NCBI RefSeq assembly: GCF_018326265.1
Contig: NZ_AP023360.1
Location: 1 to 64,000 of the forward strand
Length of the DNA: 64,000 nt
Direction: 5' to 3'
Origin: Catellatospora sp. IY07-71
Lineage (GTDB): Bacteria > Actinomycetota > Actinomycetes > Mycobacteriales > Micromonosporaceae
The notes under the pieces were generated by a model that saw only the letters and a program-made list of their open reading frames with translations, was not told where the DNA came from and searched no databases. The position numbers and the translations under genes were made by a program. Shown here piece by piece: positions 1 through 7,455 of this stretch (position 1 is its first letter; each line of letters begins with the position of its first letter).

Positions 1-19
1 CCCGGGAGTCGATCCCGGG
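1..19 (-). terminator. Hairpin downstream of glyS
   Basis: CCCGGG and its complement flank a 7-nt loop, 22 bases past the glycyl-tRNA synthetase stop codon on the minus strand. The window edge may cut the stem. No T-run is visible, so the terminator role is inferred from position only. Confidence 0.4.
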
Positions 20-40
20 GACTTCTCACAGCTCAGCTGC

Positions 41-1420
<1,380 letters not shown>

Positions 1421-1586
1421 GATCAGGCTCCATTCCGTTGGAGATAGCCGCCGGCTGGCTGTCGGCGGAGGTCGGTCGGGCTCAGCTGCCCGCCGACGTG
1501 GATACGGTACGGGTCACCGACGGCAACCCGCATTCGGTTAACGCTACTGCACCCGCCACGTGAGCAGGCGCGCCGGGCGGGGGCGC

Positions 1587-2105
1587 TCAGCGCGTGCCGG
1601 AGCGCCTGCCGCAGACCTCCAGCGCCGTCGTCTTCGTGTTCTGCACCAGCAGGTAGGTCACCTGCGCCGAGTCGCCGTCGGTGTAGCGCTCGGTCACCGG
1701 CAGGCTGATGTCGGCCGCCAGCTCCACGTCACCGAGTTCGTAGGACGTCAGTCGCTCGGGGCGGGCGCGCTCCTGGCTGGTGAACCGGTCCAGGGTCAGC
1801 CGCCGCTGCTCGGCGTCGCACAGCATGTCGTACGCGTCCTCGTACCGCTCGCCCTTCAGCGCGCCGAGGTAGTCGCCGACCGCGACCTGCGCCCGCTCGT
1901 TGATCGCCTTGACCCCGGTGACCGCCAAACCCACGCCGGCCACCAGGCCGCCGCCGCAGCACAGCGCCACGATCAGCCCGGCCGCGCCGAGCGCCCAGCC
2001 CAGCCGGGTCCCGCCACCCTCGGCGGGCGCGGCCGGAAACGGCGGCGCGGCACCCGGACCGGGCGGCACGGGCGGGGTAGGCACATGGGTCATGGCCGCG
2101 ATCAT
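1587..2105 (-). CDS. Proline-rich single-pass membrane protein
   Basis: The function is not recognised. The first 30 residues are rich in Pro and Ala and should be cytoplasmic. One hydrophobic segment with several Gly and two Cys (about 35-62) follows, then an extracytoplasmic domain of about 100 residues containing DYLGALKGERYEDAYDMLC. That pattern resembles the small DUF4878-like or NTF2-like extracytoplasmic domains common in actinobacteria. This resemblance is inferred from the overall pattern, not from a diagnostic motif. A second in-frame ATG (2093, giving MTHVPTPP) is an equally good start. It lies upstream of glyS on the same strand but 166 bases separate them, so co-transcription is unclear. 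Confidence 0.7.
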   Translation of the reverse strand: MIAAMTHVPTPPVPPGPGAAPPFPAAPAEGGGTRLGWALGAAGLIVALCCGGGLVAGVGLAVTGVKAINERAQVAVGDYLGALKGERYEDAYDMLCDAEQRRLTLDRFTSQERARPERLTSYELGDVELAADISLPVTERYTDGDSAQVTYLLVQNTKTTALEVCGRRSGTR

Positions 2106-2133
2106 ATTGCGTGCCGCCCACCCCCACCCCGCC

Positions 2134-2200
2134 GATCTTGCGCGAGCTGTGGGTACGACACACCCAAATCACACATATAGCTAACACTTCGCGCAAGATC
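2134..2200 (+). repeat. Family A palindromic element, copy 1 (67 bp)
   Basis: The element begins GATCTTGCGCGA and ends TCGCGCAAGATC, a perfect 12-bp terminal inverted repeat, and is 67 bp long. The inner part contains GTGGGTACGACAC. A second copy of exactly the same length lies at 33747-33813 in the opposite orientation. The centre is AT-richer than the surrounding DNA. Confidence 0.85.
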
Positions 2201-2252
2201 GACGCGATCATCGCCCCGGCGGCGCGAGCGCGCGTGCCCGGCCACTCGCCAA

Positions 2253-2313
2253 GATCACGGGTTGGTGTCGCGAAGTGTGGTTTGGGCAGAGGTTTGGACA
2301 CGAAGCCGCGATC
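2253..2313 (+). repeat. Family B palindromic element, copy 1 (61 bp)
   Basis: The element is bounded by GATC on both sides, with an inner GTGTCG on the left and GGACACGAAGCCGCGATC on the right. It is the most diverged of five copies, all exactly 61 bp. Copy 2 begins 106 bp further on. Confidence 0.75.
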
Positions 2314-2358
2314 TTCCACGGCCCGGGGGTGCCTGGCCGGGATTGGGCGCGCCACGAT

Positions 2359-2419
2359 GATCGGGGTTTCGTGTCGAAATCCATGGCCAGAGCCCAGGTT
2401 CTGACACGAGACTGCGATC
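2359..2419 (+). repeat. Family B palindromic element, copy 2 (61 bp)
   Basis: The left end reads GATCGGGGTTTCGTGTCGAA and the right end TGACACGAGACTGCGATC, giving imperfect terminal inverted repeats of about 17 bp. It pairs with copy 1, with a 45-bp spacer between them, much like the copy 4/copy 5 pair near rpsT. Confidence 0.85.
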
Positions 2420-2428
2420 ATGACGCTG

Positions 2429-2535
2429 GAGCGCGAGCCGCAGCCGGGAGCGCGAGCCGCAGCCGCGAGCCGAGCCGCAGCCGGGAGCGCGAGCCGCAGC
2501 TGGAGCGCGGGTCGCAGCCGGGAGCGCGAGCCCGC
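2429..2535. repeat. Tandem array of ~19-bp units
   Basis: About five and a half degenerate copies of GAGCGCGAGCCGCAGCCGG follow one another directly after family B copy 2. Unit length varies between 17 and 19 bp, so it does not keep a reading frame and is unlikely to be coding. It ends about 30 bp before the stop of the minus-strand monooxygenase-like gene. Confidence 0.8.
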
Positions 2536-2565
2536 CGGAGGCGGAGTGGGGTGCCTGGGGCGGGG

Positions 2566-2889
2566 TCAGGCGCGGTCGCTGGGGCGGGTCTGGACGTCGC
2601 CGCCGGGGTCGGCGGCGGCGAGGGTCTCGTACGCGCACGGCTCCATCAGCGATTCGGCCAGCAGCGGCGTGGCCGTCATCTTGACGTCGAAACCGCCCAG
2701 CGCCCGCCGGTAGGCCCCGACGCTCTCCCACTCGGTGAGCAGGCACCAGTGCTCCGGCTCGTCGAGCGAGCGGGTCAGCTCGCCGCGCAGGTAGCCGGGC
2801 CGGGCGGCGAGCGCGGCCAGCGCCGCGTGGGCGCGCTCGACGAACGCCTCCTCGTTGGCGGCGATCACGAATCGGTTGAGCATCAGCAC
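2566..2889 (-). CDS. Antibiotic-biosynthesis-monooxygenase-like (ABM) small protein
   Basis: The protein has about 107 residues, the usual length for dimeric alpha-beta-barrel ABM/quinol monooxygenase proteins. The pattern NRFVIAANEEAFVERAHAA followed by RPGYLRGELTRSLDEPEHW and LLTEWESVGAYRRAL matches the family: a first strand, a helix, and a W-containing second strand. These proteins act on small aromatic or heme-like substrates, but the substrate here is unknown. The GTG at 2889 is chosen because TACTGT (2897-2902, minus strand) lies 7 bases upstream, as expected for a leaderless mRNA. The ATG at 2883 is the alternative. Confidence 0.75.
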   Translation of the reverse strand: MLMLNRFVIAANEEAFVERAHAALAALAARPGYLRGELTRSLDEPEHWCLLTEWESVGAYRRALGGFDVKMTATPLLAESLMEPCAYETLAAADPGGDVQTRPSDRA

Positions 2890-2975
2890 GCTGTTTACAG
2901 TAAGGAAGGGCGCCCTCCCGTCGTTTACGGGGTGAGGAACGTCCCCATCCACCCGGATCGAGAGGACCGCCGGCC

Positions 2976-3239
2976 GTGCCCCAGGACGTCGCGAACCACC
3001 TGCTGCTGCGGCGGCTGGCCCGCATCAACCGGACCCGAGCCCTGCTGGGCACGCTGGCCCTGCTGCTGGTCGCGGTGCTGCTGCCCAGCCCGTACAGCGG
3101 GATCATGCTGCTGGCGCTGGCCGCCGGGCTCGCCTGGCTGCTGATGCTCACCTGGTCGGTGCAGCCGGCCGCGACCCGCGCACTGCGCCTGGTGGTGCTC
3201 ACCCTGCTCACGGCGGCGGCGATCACCCGGCTGTTCTGA
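2976..3239 (+). CDS. Small two-helix membrane protein (DUF6703-like)
   Basis: The product has 87 residues. A basic N-terminus (LLLRRLARINRTRALL) is followed by two hydrophobic segments, about 24-60 combined, and a third hydrophobic stretch at the C-terminus, ending ITRLF. It resembles small conserved actinobacterial membrane proteins of the DUF6703 type; this match is from memory of the pattern and is not certain. The start is a GTG preceded by GAGAGGACC. A strong hairpin follows 12 bases after the stop. No function can be assigned. Confidence 0.65.
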   Translation: MPQDVANHLLLRRLARINRTRALLGTLALLLVAVLLPSPYSGIMLLALAAGLAWLLMLTWSVQPAATRALRLVVLTLLTAAAITRLF

Positions 3240-3251
3240 GCCCTCTTCGCG

Positions 3252-3302
3252 GATCGAAAGCTCCCTTCCCGCTGTTCTAGCAGCATGAAGGGAGCTTCGA
3301 TC
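3252..3302 (+). terminator. Long hairpin, GATC-bounded, downstream of the small membrane protein
   Basis: GATCGAAAGCTCCCTTC pairs with GAAGGGAGCTTCGATC across an 18-nt loop, with one bulged A. It begins 12 bases after the stop codon. Like the interspersed elements of this window it starts and ends with GATC, so it may be both a terminator and a mobile palindrome. Confidence 0.7.
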
Positions 3303-3344
3303 ATGCAAGGGGGCGCGCCGCAGGGATATGCACCTATGCGTTTT

Positions 3345-3365
3345 TGACAATCGTTCTCATTTTCA
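3345..3365. promoter_or_regulatory. Probable Zur box of the zinc-uptake operon
   Basis: TGACAATCGTTCTCA fits the Fur/Zur-type palindrome TGANAANNNTTNTCA. It is AT-rich in a GC-rich setting, ends 16-22 bases before the znuA start, and the operon carries a Fur-family gene (6281-6688). Zinc-dependent repression of the operon is the natural inference. Confidence 0.8.
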
Positions 3366-3380
3366 GAGAGAGTTGACGCC

Positions 3381-4307
3381 ATGCTGAGCCGAACTCTCCA
3401 GCGCTCCGCCGTCACCGGCGCCGCCGCGCTGCTGGCCCTGGGCACCGTCGCCGCCTGCTCCGACTCCCCCGCGGAGACCTCCGGTCGGACCAGCGTGGTC
3501 ACCGGCTTCTACCCGCTGCAGTTCGTCGCCGAGAAGGTCGGCGGACCCGACACCACCGTGGTCAACCTCGCCCAGCCGGGCGCCGAGCCGCACGACATGG
3601 AGCTGTCCCCCGCCCAGGTCGGGCAGGTCGCCGACGCCGGGCTGGTGCTCTACCTCAAGGGCTTCCAGCCGCAGCTCGACGCGGCGATCGAGCAGAACGC
3701 CGCCGACCGCGCCTTCGACGCCGGCACGGTCACTCCGCCCGCCACCGGGCCCAACCACTCCGGCGCGGTGGACGAGGATCACGCCGGCGCGCCCGACCCG
3801 CACGTCTGGCTGGACCCGACCCGGCTCGCCGCGATCACCGGCAGCATGGCCAACCGGCTGGCCCAGGCCGATCCCGCGCACGCGGCCGACTACGCCAGGC
3901 GCGGCAACGAGCTGATCGCCGAGCTGAACAAGCTGGACGGCGAGTTCGCCGCCGGGCTGAAGGACTGCCAGCGGCGCGAGATCGTGACCAGCCACGCCGC
4001 GTTCGGCTACCTGGCCGACCGGTACCGGCTCAAGCAGATCGCGCTGACCGGGCTGACGCCCGAGGCCGAGCCCACCCCGCAGCAGATCGCCGCGGTCGCC
4101 GCCGAGGCGCGCAAGTACGGCGCCACCACGATCTTCTTCGAGACCCTCGTCTCGCCCAAGGTCGCCGAGACGCTGGCGGCCGAGACCGGCGCGAAGACCG
4201 CGGTGCTCGACCCGCTCGAAGGACTAGCCGAGGGCGGTTCGGGTGACTACCTCTCGGTCATGCGGACGAACCTCGCGACACTGCGTACGGCGTTGGGCTG
4301 TTCATGA
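3381..4307 (+). CDS. znuA: Zinc ABC transporter substrate-binding lipoprotein
   Basis: This cluster A-1 (ZnuA/TroA-like) protein captures zinc, or possibly manganese, outside the membrane. The signal peptide ends in a lipobox with lipidation Cys26 (GTVAAC). The expected metal ligands are visible: His in EPHDMELSP, His in DPHVWLDP, His in SHAAFGYL, and the Asp of TAVLDPLEG. A short His/Asp-rich loop (NHSGAVDEDHAGAPDPH) lies before the second ligand, as in zinc-specific members. It is the first gene of a tightly coupled operon and overlaps znuC by 4 bases (ATGA). The Zur box just upstream supports zinc as the substrate. Confidence 0.95.
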   Translation: MLSRTLQRSAVTGAAALLALGTVAACSDSPAETSGRTSVVTGFYPLQFVAEKVGGPDTTVVNLAQPGAEPHDMELSPAQVGQVADAGLVLYLKGFQPQLDAAIEQNAADRAFDAGTVTPPATGPNHSGAVDEDHAGAPDPHVWLDPTRLAAITGSMANRLAQADPAHAADYARRGNELIAELNKLDGEFAAGLKDCQRREIVTSHAAFGYLADRYRLKQIALTGLTPEAEPTPQQIAAVAAEARKYGATTIFFETLVSPKVAETLAAETGAKTAVLDPLEGLAEGGSGDYLSVMRTNLATLRTALGCS

Positions 4308-5068
4308 GCACCTCACCGGTACTGGTGATCAGGCACGGGGCGGTCGCCTACGACCGTCCCGTGCTCCGCGACGTCAACCTCACCGTGAGCAGCGGCGAGG
4401 TGGTCGCGGTGCTGGGCGCCAACGGCAGCGGCAAATCCACCATGATCCGCGCGGCCCTCGGCCTGGTGCCGCTGGTCGAGGGTGAGGTCGAGCTGTTCGG
4501 TACGCCACTGCGCCGCTTCCGCGAACGCCGCCGCATCGGGTACGTGCCGCAGCGGCTGGGCGCGGGCGGCGGCGTGCCCGCCACGGTGGGCGAGGTCATC
4601 GCCTCCGGCCGGCTGGCCCGGCGCGGCTTCCCGGGCCGCCGCACCGCCGACGACCGGCAGGCGGTGGCGCGGGCGCTGGCCGCGGTCGGGCTCACCGACC
4701 GGGCGCACGACCCGGTGGCCTCGCTGTCCGGCGGTCAGCAGCAGCGCACGCTGATCGCCCGCGCCCTGGCCGGCCAGCCCGACCTGCTGGTCCTCGACGA
4801 GCCGACCGCGGGCGTGGACGCCGCCTCGCAGGAGGCGTTCGCCGACGCGCTGCGCGACTTCGTCGCCCGGGGCGGCACGGTGCTGCTGGTCGCGCACGAG
4901 CTCGGCCCGCTGCAGCCGGTCATCACCCGCGCCGTGGTGGTGCACGACGGTGTCATCGCCCACGACGGGCCGGTGCCGCACCCGGCCGGGCACCACGCCG
5001 AGCCCGGCCACGACCACGTGCACCCGCACGCCCCGCAGGACCCGCCGAGCATCTGGGGACGCGAATGA
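4304..5068 (+). CDS. znuC: Zinc ABC transporter ATP-binding protein
   Basis: This is the cytoplasmic ATPase of the zinc importer. Walker A GANGSGKST (38-46), signature LSGGQQQR, and Walker B LLVLDEPTAGVD are intact, and the length (254 residues) is normal. The C-terminus carries a His-rich tail with HPAGHHAEPGHDHVHPH, which may bind zinc and sense or buffer it. It overlaps znuA and znuB by 4 bases on each side (ATGA junctions), which implies translational coupling. Confidence 0.95.
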   Translation: MSTSPVLVIRHGAVAYDRPVLRDVNLTVSSGEVVAVLGANGSGKSTMIRAALGLVPLVEGEVELFGTPLRRFRERRRIGYVPQRLGAGGGVPATVGEVIASGRLARRGFPGRRTADDRQAVARALAAVGLTDRAHDPVASLSGGQQQRTLIARALAGQPDLLVLDEPTAGVDAASQEAFADALRDFVARGGTVLLVAHELGPLQPVITRAVVVHDGVIAHDGPVPHPAGHHAEPGHDHVHPHAPQDPPSIWGRE

Positions 5069-5949
5069 ACGTGAGCCTCGTCGAGATCATGTCGTACCCG
5101 TTCATGCAGCGCGCCCTGCTCGGCGCGCTGATCACCGGCCTGATCGCCCCGTCGCTGGGCATCTACCTGGTGCAGCGCAAGATGTCGCTGATCGGCGACG
5201 GCATCGGCCACATCGCGCTGACCGGCGTCGGCGTGGGCCTGCTCACCGGAAGCAACCCGGTGCTCACCGCGATCATCGTGTCCGCGCTGGGCGCGGTCGC
5301 CGTCGAGCTGATCCGCGAACGCGGCCGCACCTCCGGCGACATGGCGCTGGCCATCCTGTTCTACGGCGGCATCGCGGGCGGCGTCTTCCTGGTCGGCCTC
5401 GCGCCGGGCAAGGGCAGCGCCAACCTGACGTCATACCTGTTCGGCTCTCTGGTCACCACCACTCCCGCGGACCTGGTCGCGATGGCGGTGCTCGGCGCCT
5501 GCGTGCTGGCCGTGACCGTCGGGCTGCGACCCTGGCTGTTCGCCGTCTGCCAGGACGAGGAGTACGCCAAGGTGTCCGGCCTGCCCGTGCGGGCGCTCAA
5601 CCTGCTGCTGGCCGTGATGACCGCCGTCACCGTCACCGTCGCCATGCGTACCGTCGGCCTGCTGCTGGTCAGCGCGCTCATGGTGGTGCCCGTCGCGGCG
5701 GCGCAGCTGGTCTCGCGAGGCTTCGCCGGCACCATGGCGCTGGCCATGCTCGGCGGCGTGGTCAGCGCCGGCACCGGCATGACCCTGTCCGGCGGGTTCA
5801 ACCTGCAGCCCGGCGCCACCATCGTGCTCGTCGCCATCGCCCTGTTCGTGCTGGTCGCGCTCGCCGGCACGGTGCTGCGCCGGCGGCGGCGCGCCGAACC
5901 CGCGCAGGTGGCGGCATGCGAGCCGCCCGAGTGCGTCCTCGACTCATGA
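5065..5949 (+). CDS. znuB: Zinc ABC transporter permease
   Basis: This ABC-3 family integral membrane protein of 294 residues has about eight hydrophobic segments. The family pattern is clear: LVQRKMSLIGDGIGHIALTGVGVG near residues 35-60 and RTVGLLLVSALMVVPVAAAQL near 190-212. It forms the channel through which ZnuA-delivered zinc enters. It starts inside znuC (ATGA overlap). The next gene (arsR) also lies close, with an ATG overlapping this stop codon, although a downstream GTG start is preferred for arsR. Confidence 0.95.
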   Translation: MNVSLVEIMSYPFMQRALLGALITGLIAPSLGIYLVQRKMSLIGDGIGHIALTGVGVGLLTGSNPVLTAIIVSALGAVAVELIRERGRTSGDMALAILFYGGIAGGVFLVGLAPGKGSANLTSYLFGSLVTTTPADLVAMAVLGACVLAVTVGLRPWLFAVCQDEEYAKVSGLPVRALNLLLAVMTAVTVTVAMRTVGLLLVSALMVVPVAAAQLVSRGFAGTMALAMLGGVVSAGTGMTLSGGFNLQPGATIVLVAIALFVLVALAGTVLRRRRRAEPAQVAACEPPECVLDS

Positions 5950-5987
5950 TTGGGTATGCGCCGACGCGCGGGGCTACGGTGGTCGAT

Positions 5988-6284
5988 GTGAGCCAGACGG
6001 AGTCCTACGCCCGCGCCGGAGAACTGTTACGGGCGCTCGCCGCACCCGTACGGATCGCGATCGTGACCGAGCTGGCGACGAACGGAGAACGCCACGTGCA
6101 CGAACTGGTGGAACGGCTGCGGGTCGCGCAGCCCCTGGTGTCGCAGCACCTGCGCGTGCTGCGGGCGGCCGGGGTGGTCCGCGCCGAACGGCACGGCCGC
6201 GAGATCGCGTACTCCCTGGTGGACGACCACGTCGCGCACATCGTGGCCGACGCCGTGACCCACGCCGCGGAGCCGCGCTCATGA
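5988..6284 (+). CDS. ArsR/SmtB-family metal-responsive repressor
   Basis: The 98-residue winged-helix protein contains RALAAPVRIAIVTELATNGERHVHELVERL and QPLVSQHLRVLRAAGVVRAERHGREIAYSL, the classic ArsR fold. His in DDHVAHIVADAVTHA lies in the alpha-5 position used as a zinc site by SmtB/CzrA-type members, which fits its place between znuB and zur. GTG at 5988 is chosen because TACGGT (5975-5980) lies 7 bases upstream with a TTGGGT about 19 bases further, suggesting a leaderless internal transcript. An in-frame ATG at 5946 overlapping the znuB stop is the alternative. The zur start overlaps its stop (ATGA). Confidence 0.88.
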   Translation: MSQTESYARAGELLRALAAPVRIAIVTELATNGERHVHELVERLRVAQPLVSQHLRVLRAAGVVRAERHGREIAYSLVDDHVAHIVADAVTHAAEPRS

Positions 6285-6688
6285 CCACGCCACAGGGCAC
6301 GGCCGCCCGCAACACCCGCCAGCGCTCCGCCGTCGCGACGCTCCTGTCCCAGGTGGAGGGCTTCCACAGCGCGCAGGAGCTGCACGCGATGCTGCGCGAC
6401 CGGGGCGAGCGCGTCGGCCTGACCACCGTGTACCGCACGCTCCAGGCGCTCGCCGACGCGGGCGACATCGACGTGATGCGGCCGCCCGGCGGCGAGCAGC
6501 TGTTCCGGCGCTGCTCCGACGGGCACCACCATCACCTGGTGTGCCGGACGTGCGGGCGGACCGTCGAGGTGGCCGGGCCGGCCGTCGAGTCGTGGGCGGA
6601 CCGGGTCGCCGAGCAGCACGGGTTCGTGGACGTCAGCCATACGCTGGAGATCTTCGGCACCTGCCGGGAGTGTGCGGCCGGGCGCTGA
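6281..6688 (+). CDS. zur: Fur-family regulator, probably Zur
   Basis: This 135-residue Fur-family protein has the winged helix ending GLTTVYRTLQALADAGDID, the HHHH run at 82-85, and two structural-zinc CxxC pairs, C88/C91 and C128/C131. Fur-family members represses uptake genes when loaded with metal. The position in the znu operon and the Zur-type box before znuA make a zinc-sensing role most likely, giving negative feedback. It overlaps the arsR stop by 4 bases. Two metal sensors in one operon allow separate responses to zinc shortage and excess. Confidence 0.92.
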   Translation: MTTPQGTAARNTRQRSAVATLLSQVEGFHSAQELHAMLRDRGERVGLTTVYRTLQALADAGDIDVMRPPGGEQLFRRCSDGHHHHLVCRTCGRTVEVAGPAVESWADRVAEQHGFVDVSHTLEIFGTCRECAAGR

Positions 6689-6748
6689 CTTTCGACGCCG
6701 GGCGTGACGGGACGTTTACCGATCGCGTACGTCGATCAGAATGCTCTC

Positions 6749-7360
6749 ATGAAGCTCTATGCGGAGAAGCCCTGGCGGTTCACCCGGCAGATCATCGCCG
6801 ACGTCGCCGCTCTGGTGTGGAGCGCCGTCTGGGTCTGGGCCGCGATCACGCTGTACCACCTGGTCGAGAAGCTGGCCGTGCCCGGCCAGAAGCTCGAACG
6901 CGCCGGTGTCGATCTGGCCGCCGACATGATGGAGGCGCAGGAACGGGCACAGGGCGTTCCGCTCGTCGGCGACCGGCTGAGCAGCCCGTTCGGGAGCGCG
7001 GCCGGGGCCGCCCAGACCATCGCCGAAGCCGGGCGGGACCAGCAGCTCGCGATCGAGAACCTGGCCATCGTGCTGGCGCTGCTCACCGCGGGCATCCCCC
7101 TGCTGATGGCGCTGGCGCTGTGGGTGCCGCTGCGGCTGAGCTGGATCCGCGCCGCGAGCACCGCCGCGAAGGTGCGCCGGTATCCGGGCGGCAGCGAACT
7201 GCTGGCGCTGCGGGCCCTGGCCACAGCGCCACTGCGGCGGCTGGCCTCGCTGGACGACGGGGTGGTGGCCGGGTGGCGCACCGGCGACCCGCGCTCGATC
7301 GATCAGCTGGCCTCGCTGGAACTGCGCCGCCTCGGCCTGCGCGGCAGCCCTCACCGCTGA
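6749..7360 (+). CDS. Two-helix membrane protein of unknown function
   Basis: About 203 residues. The N-terminus KLYAEKPWRFTRQIIADV leads into a first hydrophobic segment (WSAVWVWAAITLYHLV), a mostly helical extracytoplasmic part, a second hydrophobic segment (IVLALLTAGIPLLMALALWVPL) and a basic cytoplasmic tail ending RLGLRGSPHR. Proteins with this plan are common and uncharacterised in actinobacteria. The start ATG at 6749 is preferred over a codon at 6704 because the latter would add a non-conserved polar extension. It is 60 bases beyond zur and may be read through from it. Confidence 0.7.
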   Translation: MKLYAEKPWRFTRQIIADVAALVWSAVWVWAAITLYHLVEKLAVPGQKLERAGVDLAADMMEAQERAQGVPLVGDRLSSPFGSAAGAAQTIAEAGRDQQLAIENLAIVLALLTAGIPLLMALALWVPLRLSWIRAASTAAKVRRYPGGSELLALRALATAPLRRLASLDDGVVAGWRTGDPRSIDQLASLELRRLGLRGSPHR

Positions 7361-7405
7361 CCCGCCGCGCGGCGCTTCTGCCACCGAACGCGGACCGCAG
7401 TGGTT

Positions 7406-7453
7406 AGGAAGGGCACCTTCTACCTCGGAAAACGATAAGAAGGTGCCCTTCCT
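7406..7453. repeat. Family D hairpin, copy 1 (perfect 16-bp stem)
   Basis: AGGAAGGGCACCTTCT pairs perfectly with AGAAGGTGCCCTTCCT across a 16-nt AT-rich loop. It lies between convergent genes, where it can end transcription from both sides. Related hairpins occur at 27505-27547 and 49472-49515, so it is also an interspersed repeat. Confidence 0.85.
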
Positions 7454-7455
7454 TT

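Larger units (their letters stand above)
2106..2565. other. Gene-free repeat-rich interval
   Basis: This 460-base stretch between two minus-strand genes holds no credible gene. It contains one family A palindrome, two family B palindromes and a short-unit tandem array, each listed separately. The apparent reading frames through it encode repeat-derived Arg/Ala/Pro-rich sequence. Confidence 0.75.

Noticed and set aside
1421-1586. A T-box leader for glyS
   Set aside because: No T-box sequence or specifier-loop arrangement is recognisable; only a GC-rich inverted repeat is present.
2894-2937. A fourth family D hairpin before the ABM-like gene
   Set aside because: Only one arm (TAAGGAAGGGCGCCC) resembles the family and the partner arm is missing. 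It also overlaps the likely -10 box, so it is at most a decayed half copy.
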